64,000 nucleotides of DNA from the NCBI GenBank assembly GCA_038235705.1, contig JBBSTR010000003.1, forward strand, positions 1-64,000, read 5' to 3'. The notes beneath the pieces were generated by a model that worked only from the letters and a program-made list of their open reading frames with translations, was not told the origin of the DNA and did no database searches. The DNA comes from CANKBT01 sp038235705. GTDB taxonomy: Bacteria > Actinomycetota > Actinomycetes > Mycobacteriales > SCTD01. The position numbers and the translations under genes were made by a program. Each line of letters opens with the position of its first letter. Positions within the stretch are counted from its first letter, which is position 1. This document shows positions 9,714 through 18,603 of the stretch, piece after piece.

Positions 9714-10346
9714 ATGAGCATGGCGCGTACGTGCCCTCGCTGCTCCGGCGAGCTGCGGCCGCCAGGACTGATGGACAGCGGCTGGGTCTGCGCCCGGCAC
9801 GGCGAGGTCACCGCGCCGTACGCCAGGCTGCCGCACCCGACCGCGGAGGCGGTGCGGCAGCTTGCTCGGGCTGACGGCGTCCCGCTCTGGTCGGCCCTGC
9901 CGCTGCCCGGCGGCTGGACGCTTGCCGGTCTCGGGACAGCCAACGACACCCGTACGGGCCGAGCCCGCGCGACCGCCGTGGCGCTGGCCGGACCGTCCCC
10001 GCTCGGGGGCCCGGCCGACCTGCTGCTGGTCGCCGAGGAGCCTGGCGTCGGGCTGGGCGAGCACGTCGCGGGGATGCCGGACCTCGACCCGGGTGACTGC
10101 ACCCAGGGGCCGCCGGACGCCACGGTCGAGGCGGCCGGCCATGTCACCCCACTCTGGCGGTGCCGCAGCGCAGCCGACCGGGTCGCGCTGGTGGGTGAGG
10201 CTCTCGGGGTCTGGCTGTGGGCGGTCCTGTGGCCGCCCGAGGCCGAGCTGGTGCTTCTCGAGCAGGTGCAGCTGCACGATCTCCGGCACGGCGCGCACGC
10301 AGAGCTCGACCTGCCCCTCGGCGCACCGAGCCCTCGTCTGCCCTGA
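9714..10346 (+). CDS. DUF6758 family zinc-ribbon protein
   Basis: The protein has 210 residues starting MSMARTCPRCSGELRPPG. The CPRC pair and a later VCARHG form a small N-terminal zinc ribbon. The remainder is a beta-rich domain seen in actinobacterial DUF6758 proteins, with LPLPGGWTLAGLGTA, GPADLLLVAEEPGVGLG and TPLWRC. The motif WSALPLPGGW is characteristic. Function is unknown. It is plus-strand, 68 nt after the MaoC gene and 86 nt before the SDR gene. Confidence 0.75.
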   Translation: MSMARTCPRCSGELRPPGLMDSGWVCARHGEVTAPYARLPHPTAEAVRQLARADGVPLWSALPLPGGWTLAGLGTANDTRTGRARATAVALAGPSPLGGPADLLLVAEEPGVGLGEHVAGMPDLDPGDCTQGPPDATVEAAGHVTPLWRCRSAADRVALVGEALGVWLWAVLWPPEAELVLLEQVQLHDLRHGAHAELDLPLGAPSPRLP

Positions 10347-10432
10347 GCTGGAATCTTCGCCACAGGGGCGTGCCGTGCGCCACACTGTGCCGCACGGCTG
10401 GACGCGGCGACACTCGACGAAGGGCAACACCG

Positions 10433-12436
10433 ATGAGCACCTATCTCGTCACCGGAGGCACCGGGTTCCTCGGCCGCAACCTGCTGGCCCGGTTGGTGGC
10501 GCGTCCGGAGGCACGGGTCCAGGTGCTCGTCCGCAAAGCCTCGGTGTCACGGCTGGAGCGCATCGCGGACAAGCTCGGGGCGGCTGACCGGATCACGCCG
10601 CTGATCGGTGACATCCGCGCCGACCTGCTCGGGATCGACCCGAAGACGCTGTCTGCCCTGAAGGGCACCATCGACCACGTCGTGCACCTGGCCGCGCTCT
10701 ACGACATGACCGGCAGCGACGCCGACAACGAGGACCTCAACATCGGCGGCACCCAGCGGGTGCTCGAGGTCGCGTCCCGCATCCACGCCGGGCTGTTCCA
10801 CCACGTCAGCTCGATCGCGGTCGCCGGTGAGCACCGCGGCACGTTCCACGAGGGGATGTTCGACGAGGGACAGCACCTGCCCTCGGCCTACCACCGCACC
10901 AAGTTTGAGGCGGAGAAGCTCGTGCGGAGCCAGCCCGACGTGCCGTGGCGGGTCTACCGCCCGACGATCGTGGTCGGCGACTCCCGGACCGGCCAGATCG
11001 ACAAGGCCGACGGGCCCTACTACTTCCTGCCGCTCATGACCAGCATCGGCGACCTGCCGGGGGCCGGGCGCGTGCCGCTGATGCTGCCCGACCTCGGGGA
11101 CACCAACGTCGTACCGGTCGACTACGTGGTCGACGGCATGGACGCGATCATGCACGCCCCGGGTCTGGACGGGCAGGCGTTCCACCTCGGCCACGGTCGG
11201 CCGCAGCCGCTGCTCGAGGTCTACAACGCGCTCGCCCGTGCGACCGACGCGCCGCAGGCCCAGATGACGCTTCCAGGCGGGCTCCTGGGGCCGGTCAAGC
11301 AGGCTGCCGGTCTGCTGGGGAAGATCCCCGGCCTCACCCCGGTGACCGAGGTGGTGCTGACGAGGCTCGGCATCCCGCCGCAGGTGATCCCGCACAGCAC
11401 GTTCACCCCGGTGTTCTCCACCCATCGGACCCGCTCTGTGCTGGGTCCCCTCGGGATCCTCGCCCCGCCGGAGTTCGACACCTACGCACAGACGCTCGTC
11501 GACTACTGGTGCGCCAACCTCGACCCGCTGCGGGCCCGTCGTCGCAGGGAGGGCCTGCCGTTGGCCGGACGCACGGTCGTCGTCACCGGCGCCTCGTCCG
11601 GGATCGGACGCGAGACCGCTCTGCTCATCGCCGAGCGCGGCGGCACCCCTTTGCTGCTCGCCCGGCGCACCGAGGAGCTGGAGAAGGTCAAGGTCGAGAT
11701 CGAGGCGATCGGTGGCACGGCCGCGGTCTACTCCGTCGACCTCACCAGCAACGAGTCGATCGACGCCTGCGTGAAGCAGATGCTCGCCGACCACGACGGC
11801 ATCGACATGCTCGTCAACAACGCCGGCCGGTCCATCCGGCGGTCGATCCAGCTGTCCTACGACCGGTTCCACGACTACGAGCGCACGATGGCGATCAACT
11901 ACTTCGCGCCCGTGCGCCTGATCCTCGCCCTCATGCCGCAGATGATCTCGCGGCGCTTCGGCCACATCGTCAACGTCTCCTCCATCGGCGTCCAGACCAA
12001 CGTGCCGCGCTTCTCGGCGTACGTGGCGAGCAAGGCCGCCCTCGACGCGTTCTCGCGCGTGGCCGCCACCGAGGTGATCGGCGAAGGGGTGACGTTCACC
12101 AACGTGCACATGCCGCTGGTGCGCACGCCGATGATCGCGCCGACCAAGATGTACGACAAGTTCCCGACCCTGTCGCCGCGGGAGGCCGCCGAGATGATCG
12201 TCGGCGCGCTGGAGCACCAGCCCAAGCACGTCGGCACCAAGCTCGGCACCACCGCTGTCGTGGCCTACGCGCTCGCACCGAAGGTGGTGGACGCCGTGCT
12301 GCACGTGGCCTACCAGATGTTCCCGGACTCGACCGCTGCGACCGGTGGTGACCTCGCCAAGCGCACCTCGCCGCCCGAGGCGCTGTCCCGCGGCGCCGTG
12401 GTCATGAGCCGCCTGCTGCCGGGCGTCCACTGGTGA
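10433..12436 (+). CDS. Two-domain SDR protein, fatty acyl-CoA reductase-like
   Basis: The protein has 667 residues and two dehydrogenase domains. Residues 1 to about 360 form an extended SDR: TGGTGFLGRNLL near residue 8, catalytic YHRTK near 150. Residues about 380-650 form a classical SDR: TGASSGIGRE, NNAG, and YVASK with the catalytic Tyr/Lys. This order and size match the mycobacterial AcrA1-like proteins, in which the N-terminal half reduces fatty acyl thioesters and the C-terminal half reduces the aldehyde. A role in fatty alcohol or wax ester synthesis is inferred from that family. The ATG at 10433 has only a weak Shine-Dalgarno. It converges with the enoyl-reductase-like gene at 12489. 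Confidence 0.82.
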   Translation: MSTYLVTGGTGFLGRNLLARLVARPEARVQVLVRKASVSRLERIADKLGAADRITPLIGDIRADLLGIDPKTLSALKGTIDHVVHLAALYDMTGSDADNEDLNIGGTQRVLEVASRIHAGLFHHVSSIAVAGEHRGTFHEGMFDEGQHLPSAYHRTKFEAEKLVRSQPDVPWRVYRPTIVVGDSRTGQIDKADGPYYFLPLMTSIGDLPGAGRVPLMLPDLGDTNVVPVDYVVDGMDAIMHAPGLDGQAFHLGHGRPQPLLEVYNALARATDAPQAQMTLPGGLLGPVKQAAGLLGKIPGLTPVTEVVLTRLGIPPQVIPHSTFTPVFSTHRTRSVLGPLGILAPPEFDTYAQTLVDYWCANLDPLRARRRREGLPLAGRTVVVTGASSGIGRETALLIAERGGTPLLLARRTEELEKVKVEIEAIGGTAAVYSVDLTSNESIDACVKQMLADHDGIDMLVNNAGRSIRRSIQLSYDRFHDYERTMAINYFAPVRLILALMPQMISRRFGHIVNVSSIGVQTNVPRFSAYVASKAALDAFSRVAATEVIGEGVTFTNVHMPLVRTPMIAPTKMYDKFPTLSPREAAEMIVGALEHQPKHVGTKLGTTAVVAYALAPKVVDAVLHVAYQMFPDSTAATGGDLAKRTSPPEALSRGAVVMSRLLPGVHW

Positions 12437-12488
12437 TCCGGGCAGGGCGCGGCGCGACGCCGCTCGGCGACCGCCTGACCAGGCAGGT

Positions 12489-13718
12489 CTAGCGGCGCTC
12501 GACCGACATGGTGAAGCCGGCGATCCTGAGCCGGCGCTCCAGCGCCTCGCCCATCGCGCTGGCCGGGGTGAGCACGCCGCCACCACCGGGCAGGTCGTCC
12601 AGGGCCAGCGACAGGACGCTCTGGCCCAGCATGACGGCGGTCGCCGCGTAGCCGGGGTCCCCCTTGGCCTTGACCGTCGAGACGTACGTCGCGCCGGAGG
12701 TGGTGCGGGCGTGGACCTCGACGTGGAAGCTGCCGTTCTGCTGCTGCTTCTGCGACGGGCCCTCGCCCGGCTTGGGCAGGACGCGGTCGAGCACGAAGCG
12801 GGTCGGCGGGAGCGCCATGCCCGCGGCCATCAGCCCGACGCCGCCGGCCACGGCGCCGGCGAACAACGGGGCGGCCGGGGAGGTGCCCACCCCCTGCACC
12901 TCGCGGTAGCGGAAGCCCTTGCCGTACGCGTAGCCGAGCAGCGCATTGCTACGCCGCACGATCCGCGTGTTGTAGGTCGCCATGACGAACGGCGCCACCC
13001 AGCGCTTCAGGAGCGGGTCGCGGCCGGGCAGGAAGCTGTCGGACGACCCCTCCGGCTCCAGGTCGCGATCGGGGCTCAGCGCGTACGGGTCGGTCACGAT
13101 CTTGCGCTTGGCCGAGTCCGCCGTCATCTCGACCACCTGGTTGCGGACCGAGTCGATCGTCCCGCCGCTGACCCCGCCGCGTGCCGACAGCAGCACGTAC
13201 ACGGTCTCGGTCAGCTCCCCGGCGTCGTCCGCGGCGGCCCGCTCGTACGCCATGTGCACCCCGAGGTCGGACGGCACCGAGTCGAAGCCGCACGAGTGCA
13301 CGATCCGCGCTCCGGAGGTCCGTGCCGCGTCGTGGCACTCGTCGGCGCTCTCCCGGACGAAGAGCACCTCGCCGGTCAGGTCGGCGTAGTGCGTCCCGGC
13401 GGCGGCGCAGGCGCGAACCAGCGGCAGGCCGTGCCGGGCGTAAGGCCCGACGGTGCTCGCCACGACCTTCGTCCTGCCGACGAGCGCCTGCAGCGAGGCG
13501 TCGTCGCTGCTGTCCGCGACGATCAGCGGCCAGTCCCGGGCCCTGGGCGGCAGCGTGGCGCGCACCTTCGCCAGCTTGTCGGCCGAACGCCCCGCGAGGC
13601 CGATGCGCGCGTCGTTCGGGGCGTGCTCAGCGAGGTGTCGGGCGGTCAGGGCGCCGACGAAGCCGGTGGCTCCGTAGACGACGATGTCGAGCTCGCGGTC
13701 GGTCTGCTGGTCAGCCAT
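12489..13718 (-). CDS. Saccharopine dehydrogenase-like trans-acting enoyl reductase
   Basis: The protein has 409 residues. The N-terminal Rossmann motif is VVYGATGFVGALTARHLA (residues 13-30), followed by GLAGRSADKL and STVGPYARHG, VHSCGFDSVPSDLG and HYADLTGE, all diagnostic of the saccharopine-dehydrogenase-like family that includes the mycobacterial trans-acting enoyl reductases. A hydrophobic stretch, AGAVAGGVGLMAAGMAL, near residue 285 could be membrane-associated. These proteins act in lipid modification rather than lysine metabolism. The ATG at 13718 has a TAGCGT element 6 nt upstream (13725-13730), suggesting a leaderless transcript. Confidence 0.85.
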   Translation of the reverse strand: MADQQTDRELDIVVYGATGFVGALTARHLAEHAPNDARIGLAGRSADKLAKVRATLPPRARDWPLIVADSSDDASLQALVGRTKVVASTVGPYARHGLPLVRACAAAGTHYADLTGEVLFVRESADECHDAARTSGARIVHSCGFDSVPSDLGVHMAYERAAADDAGELTETVYVLLSARGGVSGGTIDSVRNQVVEMTADSAKRKIVTDPYALSPDRDLEPEGSSDSFLPGRDPLLKRWVAPFVMATYNTRIVRRSNALLGYAYGKGFRYREVQGVGTSPAAPLFAGAVAGGVGLMAAGMALPPTRFVLDRVLPKPGEGPSQKQQQNGSFHVEVHARTTSGATYVSTVKAKGDPGYAATAVMLGQSVLSLALDDLPGGGGVLTPASAMGEALERRLRIAGFTMSVERR

Positions 13719-13724
13719 ACGCCG

Positions 13725-13730
13725 ACGCTA
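13725..13730 (-). promoter_or_regulatory. TAGCGT -10 element, probable leaderless start
   Basis: On the minus strand TAGCGT is followed after 6 nt by the ATG at 13718. There is no Shine-Dalgarno between them. Confidence 0.5.
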
Positions 13731-13747
13731 ACGCCCGGCCGCGGCGA

Positions 13748-15310
13748 TCAGCGCGCCAGGACCCCGTCGCGGTGCTCCTGCCACCACGCGAACACTGCCG
13801 GGGAGTCGGCGTCCCGACCGATCGCCAGCAGCTGCAGGCGCTGATCGTCGTTCTGCCACAGCAGCACCGCGATGCCGTTCGTGTTCACGTAGCAGGCGAT
13901 GGGGTCCTTCTTCCAGCTGCTCCGGTGTCCCGTGCCCGTGAGTGCGCGGCCACCCGCGAAGCCCCCGCACGGTGCCTCGACGGTCCGGATCGTGGGCTTC
14001 TGCCCGTTGGTCCCCACGGTGAGCCGGTCGAAGTCCTGCTGCATGTGCGCGACGGTGTCCCACTGCTTCGCCTGCAGCTGGGGGAGGCCCGCAGGCAGGC
14101 GTGCGCAGTCCAGCGCGGCCACGATGCCGGCCTGCTTCTGAACCAGGTGGGTGCACTGTCCGACAGCTGGCCCGAGCCGGGCCGCGAGCGCTGCGTCTGC
14201 CGCTGACAGCGAGCCCGCCTGCGCACCTGTCGCTGCATCTTTCACCGTCGAAGGGCTGTTGCCACCTGTCGTGATCACGACCGCCGTGAGGCCTGCAGCG
14301 GCCAGGAGCGCGGCGCCTGCCAGCCAGACGCCCTGACGACGGCGAGGTCGGGGCCGGGGCCGGGGCTGGGGCGCGGGAACCGGTCGCGGCCGTGGTTGCG
14401 GGTCGGGCTCCGGCTCCGGTTCCGGCTTGGGCACGGGGAGCGGTCGAGGCTGGGGCTGGGGCTGGGGCTGGGGCCGGGGCCGGGGTGTGCCCAGCTCGCC
14501 GAGCGCTTCCGCGAGCTCCGGCGCGGTCGCATACCGCAGCTCGGGGTCCTCCGACAGGGCCTGGCGCAGCACCCGCTCGAGACCGGGACCCAGCTCGCCG
14601 AGCTCCGCCCCGACCCGGGTCACCAGCGTCAGCGGGGTCTGCTCCGTGAGACGCCCGGCGGTGAGACACTCGACCAGGACGCACGCCAAGGAGTAGATGT
14701 CGGCGCGACGGTCCAGGCGGTGACCTCGCAGCGCCTCCGGGCTCGTACAGGCCGAGGCGCCGAGCCGGTCGTCGCGTCGGGCACTCCCAGCGGCCCGGGT
14801 GATGCCCACATCGGTGATCCAGGCGTGAAACGTCGGCTCCGTGCTGGTCAGCAGGATGTTTGCCGGCTTGACGGCGCCATGGACCAGACCTGCCTCGTGC
14901 ACCGCGTGCAGCCCGGCCCCGACCTGGTGAGCCAGTCGCTGGACGGCCGAGAGAGGGAACGGCCCGGGGAGCGCCGCGTCCAGGCTCAGACCCTCCACGG
15001 CCTGCAGGACAAGGAACGGCCCCCAGGCCATGTCCCACGGGGTGTCATAGACGTGGAGGACGTTCGGGTGCCCGCCGACCCGACTCATCGCGCGACCCTC
15101 GTCGTGGAACAGCTGGGCGAGCCGGGCGTCACGGGCCAGCTCGGCGCTGAGGACCTTCACCGCGACGGGCCGCTCCAGCAGGGTGTCGAACGCGCGGTGG
15201 ACGACCGCGACGTCGCCCGTGCCCAGCCGGACCCCGACGCGCCAGCGGCCGCCGAGCACGTCACCGGGCTGGAGCGACGGGCCGCCGCGTCCGGACCCTT
15301 GGGGTGTCAT
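13748..15310 (-). CDS. Membrane Ser/Thr protein kinase homologue, probable pseudokinase
   Basis: The protein has 520 residues from ATG 15310. Residues about 15-270 form a Hanks-type kinase domain: glycine loop LGTGDVAVV, the VAVK lysine, TSPEAL, and a D-V-G in place of DFG. The catalytic loop reads H144-G-A-V-K-P-A-N, so the HRD aspartate is alanine (A146), which should abolish normal catalysis. A Pro/Gln/Glu repeat linker (about 272-325) leads to one membrane helix (about 326-348) and an extracytoplasmic domain of about 170 residues with two probable disulfides (GQCTHL...LDCARL and APCGG...IACYVN). A sensor or scaffold role is inferred. It is divergent from the PHP gene, with 40 nt between starts. 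Confidence 0.85.
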   Translation of the reverse strand: MTPQGSGRGGPSLQPGDVLGGRWRVGVRLGTGDVAVVHRAFDTLLERPVAVKVLSAELARDARLAQLFHDEGRAMSRVGGHPNVLHVYDTPWDMAWGPFLVLQAVEGLSLDAALPGPFPLSAVQRLAHQVGAGLHAVHEAGLVHGAVKPANILLTSTEPTFHAWITDVGITRAAGSARRDDRLGASACTSPEALRGHRLDRRADIYSLACVLVECLTAGRLTEQTPLTLVTRVGAELGELGPGLERVLRQALSEDPELRYATAPELAEALGELGTPRPRPQPQPQPQPRPLPVPKPEPEPEPDPQPRPRPVPAPQPRPRPRPRRRQGVWLAGAALLAAAGLTAVVITTGGNSPSTVKDAATGAQAGSLSAADAALAARLGPAVGQCTHLVQKQAGIVAALDCARLPAGLPQLQAKQWDTVAHMQQDFDRLTVGTNGQKPTIRTVEAPCGGFAGGRALTGTGHRSSWKKDPIACYVNTNGIAVLLWQNDDQRLQLLAIGRDADSPAVFAWWQEHRDGVLAR

Positions 15311-15350
15311 GGCGGCAGAGTAGAGCCCTGTCTGTTGCTCTGGAGCCGCT

Positions 15351-16163
15351 TTGCGCATCGATCTGCACACTCACTCGACCGCCTCCGACGGCACGACGCC
15401 GCCCGCGAGGTTGATGAGCTTGGCTCGTGCGGAGGGGCTGGACGTCATCGCGCTGACCGACCACGACACGGTCTCGGGTCTGCGTGAAGCGCGCGCGGCG
15501 CTGCCCGACGGACTCACGCTGGTGCCCGGCGCCGAGCTGAGCTGCCGGGCCGACGGGGTGAGCCTGCACCTGCTCGCCTACCGGTTCGACGAGGCCGAGC
15601 CGGTGCTCGTCACCGCCTTGCAGCGACTGCGCGAGAGTCGGGCGGGGCGTGCGGAGGCGATGGCGCGCTCGTTGGAGGCAGCCGGCACGGGCGTGACGTG
15701 GGCGCAGGTGCAGTCGCTGGCGCAGGGGACGGTCGGGCGCCCCCACCTGGCCCGGGCCCTGGTCGAACGGGGCCTCGTGCCGACGCTCGCGGACGCGTTC
15801 ACAGCGGAGTGGATCGGCACCGGCGGGCGGCACTGGGTCGACAAGGCGGAGCTCGACGTCTTCGAGGCGATCGCGCTGGTCCGCGCCGCCGGTGGCGTGA
15901 GCGTGTTCGCGCACCCGGGCGCAGACGCTCGTGGGGAGACCGTCCCGGACACGACCGTCGTCGCGATGGCGGACGCCGGGCTCGCCGGCCTCGAGGTCGA
16001 CCATGTCGACCACCCGCCCGCGACCCGCGAGCACCTGCGGACTCTCGCCCGCCGGATCGGGCTCGTGGTCACCGGCAGCAGCGACTTCCACGGCGACAAC
16101 AAGGCGGTCCGGCTGGGCGAGAGCACGACGTCCCGCGACGAGTACGAGGCCCTGCTCGGCTGA
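15351..16163 (+). CDS. PHP domain metal-dependent phosphoesterase
   Basis: The protein has 270 residues with the complete PHP metal site: RIDLHTHSTASDG at residues 2-14, ALTDHDT near 38, PGAELSC near 61, VFAHPGA near 185 and GSSDFHG near 243. This is the stand-alone TrpH/YciV-like form, in which family members remove 3'-phosphate from nucleotides or act as RNA 5'-to-3' exonucleases. The start is TTG 15351 with GGAG at 15342-15345; no ATG or GTG lies close to the first motif. It ends 18 nt before the convergent PNPOx gene, with a small hairpin between. Confidence 0.88.
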   Translation: MRIDLHTHSTASDGTTPPARLMSLARAEGLDVIALTDHDTVSGLREARAALPDGLTLVPGAELSCRADGVSLHLLAYRFDEAEPVLVTALQRLRESRAGRAEAMARSLEAAGTGVTWAQVQSLAQGTVGRPHLARALVERGLVPTLADAFTAEWIGTGGRHWVDKAELDVFEAIALVRAAGGVSVFAHPGADARGETVPDTTVVAMADAGLAGLEVDHVDHPPATREHLRTLARRIGLVVTGSSDFHGDNKAVRLGESTTSRDEYEALLG

Positions 16164-16164
16164 C

Positions 16165-16180
16165 GCCCGCAGGAGCGGGC
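16165..16180. terminator. Small hairpin between convergent genes
   Basis: GCCCGC, an AGGA loop and GCGGGC form a perfect 6-bp stem that exactly fills the gap between the two stop codons. There is no U-tract, so it is a weak or pause-type terminator at best. Confidence 0.4.
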
Positions 16181-16720
16181 TCAGAGGCCGGGCAGGCCGT
16201 CCACCGACAGAGCGTTCTTCTGCTCCCGGTAGGCGCGTAGCCCCTCCGGACCCTTCTTCGCCGCGGTCTGCGCGAGGATCTCGCGGTCAGACTCGTGCCG
16301 CATGACCGGGACCCCGTAGCCGCACGAGTCGCTGACCCGCTGGACGTCCACGACGACCCCCGCCCGTGTGCTCGGGTTGTCCGGGTGGCGCTGTACGAGG
16401 TCGTCGAAGTCCTCGGTGCCCGGCCGCACGACCCGGCCCGTGCCGTGCAGGCGGACGACCCGGGGCTTGCCGGTGAAGGCGTTCCACATCAGGCACAACC
16501 GGCCGTTCTCGCGCAGGTGCGCAATCGTCTCGACGCCGCTGCCGGTGAGGTCGACCCACCCCACGCGGTGCGGCCCGAGCACCGAGAACGTGTCGTGCCC
16601 GCGAGGGCTCACGTTGACGTGCCCGTCGGCGGCGAGCGGGGCGGTCGCGACGAAGAACATCGGCTGCGCCGCGAGCCAGGCGGTGAGCTCGTCATCGATG
16701 CCGTCGTACGTCTTTCCCAT
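16181..16720 (-). CDS. Pyridoxamine 5'-phosphate oxidase-like flavin protein
   Basis: The protein has 179 residues with the split-barrel PNPOx fold: FFVATAPLAADGHVNVSPRG near residue 22, FSVLGPHRVGWVDLTGSG, and NGRLCLMWNAFTGKPRVVRLHG. Length and C-terminus (VQRVSDSCGYGVPV) match the actinobacterial PNPOx-like family, whose members bind FMN or F420 and reduce diverse substrates; true PdxH activity is unlikely. The ATG at 16720 follows a TAACAT element (16729-16734) by 8 nt on the minus strand, suggesting a leaderless transcript whose -10 overlaps the stop of the GH15 gene. Confidence 0.88.
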   Translation of the reverse strand: MGKTYDGIDDELTAWLAAQPMFFVATAPLAADGHVNVSPRGHDTFSVLGPHRVGWVDLTGSGVETIAHLRENGRLCLMWNAFTGKPRVVRLHGTGRVVRPGTEDFDDLVQRHPDNPSTRAGVVVDVQRVSDSCGYGVPVMRHESDREILAQTAAKKGPEGLRAYREQKNALSVDGLPGL

Positions 16721-16731
16721 GCGGACCGATG

Positions 16732-18603
16732 TTAGGGCGGCGGGGTGTGACTGCTGTCTGAGGGCGGCGGGGTGTTGCTGTTGTCTGAGGGCGGCGGGGT
16801 GTTGCTGTTGTCTGAGGGCGGCGGGGTGTCGCTGCGCCGCAGGACGCTCTCGTGCACGGTGACGGCGCTGGCGACCAGCGCGAAGTGGCTGAACGCCTGC
16901 GGGGTGTTGCCCAGGTGCCGTCCGGCGGTGGGGTCCCACTCCTCGCTGAGCAGCCCGACGTCGTTGCGGAGATCGAGCAACCGGTCGTAGAGGGTGCGGG
17001 CCTGCTCGTGCCGACCGATCCCGACGAGCGCGTCGACCAGCCAGAACGAGCAGGCGACGAACACGCCCTCCTGGCCGGTGAGCCCGTCGTCGCCGTCATG
17101 GGTGTCGTAGCGGAGCACGAAGCCGTCGCCCCGGCCCAGGTGGGACTGCACGGCCTCCACGGTGCCGACGACGCGCGGGTCGTCGGGAGGCAGGAAGCCG
17201 ACTCGGGGCAGCAGGAGCAGGGCTGCGTCCAGGTCCTTGCTGCCGTACGCCTGGGTGAAGGTGTTACGACTCGGGTCAAAGCCTTTGTCGCAGACCTGCG
17301 CATGGATGGTGTCCCGCAGGTCGGCCCACCGTCCGCGGGGTCCGGGCAGGTCGAACCGCTCAGCCGCTCGCGACATGCGGTCCGCGGCGACCCACGCCAT
17401 CACCTTGGAGTGCACGAAGTGCTGCGTCGGGCCCCGCATCTCCCAGAGCCCGTTGTCCTTGTCCTGCCAGGCGCCTTCAAGGTGCTCCATGAGCGCCGAC
17501 TGCAGCGACCAGGCGTCGTCGCTGCTCGACAGCGCGGCGTTGCGGGTGAGGGCGAGCGCGTCGAGGGTCTCGCCGTACACGTCGAGCTGGATCTGCTCGC
17601 TCGCCGCGTTGCCGGTGCGCACGGGCTTGGACCCTTCGTAGCCGCTCAGCCAAGGCAGCTCACCCTCGGGCAGCCAGCGGCGGCCGTCGATCCCGTACAT
17701 GATCTGCAGCGTCGAGGGGTCGCCGGCGACCGCTCGCAGGAGCCACTCCCGCCAGGCGACGGCCTCCTCGGTGTAGCCGGCGGCCAGCAGCGCCTGCAGC
17801 GTCATGCCGGCGTCGCGCAGCCAGCAGAACCGGTAGTCCCAGTTGCGCTCTCCACCGATCGACTCCGGGAGCGACGTGGTGGCGGCGGCGACGAGGCCGC
17901 CGGTCGGGGCGTACGTCAGTGCCTTCAACGTGATCAGCGACCGGTGCGCGTCCTTGCGGACCGGCCCGGGCAGGGTGCACCGCTCCGACCACTCATGCCA
18001 GAAGTCCACGGTGTCGGTCATGGCCTGCTCGGCGTCCACCGGCTCCGGTTCAGGCTCGTTGCTGGGTGACCAGGTGAGCACGAACGGGACGCGCTCACCG
18101 GGACGGACCGTCACCTCGCCGACCGTGGCCCAGTCCTGCCCGTGCATCGGGACGGGGCTCGACAGGCGGACCCGGTCGGGACCGGCGACCGCGCTCGTCC
18201 CGGCGTCCTCGTGCTCCACCCATGGCCTGATGCGGCCGTGACCGAACCGCAGGCGCAGCTCGCTGCGGACGGGTACGGCCCCGCTCACACCCTCGACGAT
18301 GCGCACGACGTCCGGCTGAGTACCGCGCGGGGGCATCAGGTCCAGCACCCGCACCTCCCCGTCCGGCGTGCGCCAGGTGGTCTCCAGCACGAGCGTCTCG
18401 GGCAGGTAGCGGCGGGAGGTGCAGGTGCCGCCGGCGCTCGGCGCCACCCGCCAGTGCCCGTTGTCGGCCTCCCCGACCAGGGCGGCGAAACAGGCGGGCG
18501 AGTCGAAGCGGGGCAGGCACATCCAGTCGATCGAGCCGGTGCGGTCGACGAGCGCCGCGGTCTGCAGGTCCCCGATCATCGCGTAGTCCTCGATCAGGCT
18601 CAC
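16732..18603 (-). CDS. GH15 family glucoamylase/trehalase-like hydrolase
   Basis: The protein has 623 residues. The N-terminus MSLIEDYAMIGDLQTAALVDRTGSIDW is typical of actinobacterial GH15 enzymes, some of which are trehalases. The catalytic region includes GGERNWDYRFCWLRDAGMTLQALL near residue 250 and, near 510, DDGLTGQEGVFVACSFW carrying the second acidic residue. No signal peptide is seen, so it acts in the cytoplasm on trehalose or maltodextrin, releasing glucose. The C-terminus is odd: a 9-residue repeat of the form NTPPPSDNS encoded by a 27-nt tandem repeat. GTG 18603 overlaps the stop of the upstream glucose dehydrogenase gene in GTGA. Confidence 0.88.
   Translation of the reverse strand: MSLIEDYAMIGDLQTAALVDRTGSIDWMCLPRFDSPACFAALVGEADNGHWRVAPSAGGTCTSRRYLPETLVLETTWRTPDGEVRVLDLMPPRGTQPDVVRIVEGVSGAVPVRSELRLRFGHGRIRPWVEHEDAGTSAVAGPDRVRLSSPVPMHGQDWATVGEVTVRPGERVPFVLTWSPSNEPEPEPVDAEQAMTDTVDFWHEWSERCTLPGPVRKDAHRSLITLKALTYAPTGGLVAAATTSLPESIGGERNWDYRFCWLRDAGMTLQALLAAGYTEEAVAWREWLLRAVAGDPSTLQIMYGIDGRRWLPEGELPWLSGYEGSKPVRTGNAASEQIQLDVYGETLDALALTRNAALSSSDDAWSLQSALMEHLEGAWQDKDNGLWEMRGPTQHFVHSKVMAWVAADRMSRAAERFDLPGPRGRWADLRDTIHAQVCDKGFDPSRNTFTQAYGSKDLDAALLLLPRVGFLPPDDPRVVGTVEAVQSHLGRGDGFVLRYDTHDGDDGLTGQEGVFVACSFWLVDALVGIGRHEQARTLYDRLLDLRNDVGLLSEEWDPTAGRHLGNTPQAFSHFALVASAVTVHESVLRRSDTPPPSDNSNTPPPSDNSNTPPPSDSSHTPPP
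16735..16829. repeat. 27-nt tandem repeat in the 3' end of the GH15 gene
   Basis: About 3.5 copies of a 27-nt unit begin at 16735, 16762, 16789 and 16816. On the coding strand they encode a PPPSDNSNT-like repeat immediately before the stop codon. Units 2 and 3 are essentially identical and the outer ones diverge slightly. Confidence 0.9.

Noticed and set aside
10547..12586. 679-codon minus-strand frame opposite the two-domain SDR gene
   Set aside because: Same reason: no recognisable domain, while the plus strand has complete SDR motifs.
16735..16829. CRISPR-like repeat array
   Set aside because: Units are directly contiguous without spacers and are in frame in a coding gene. No cas genes are present.
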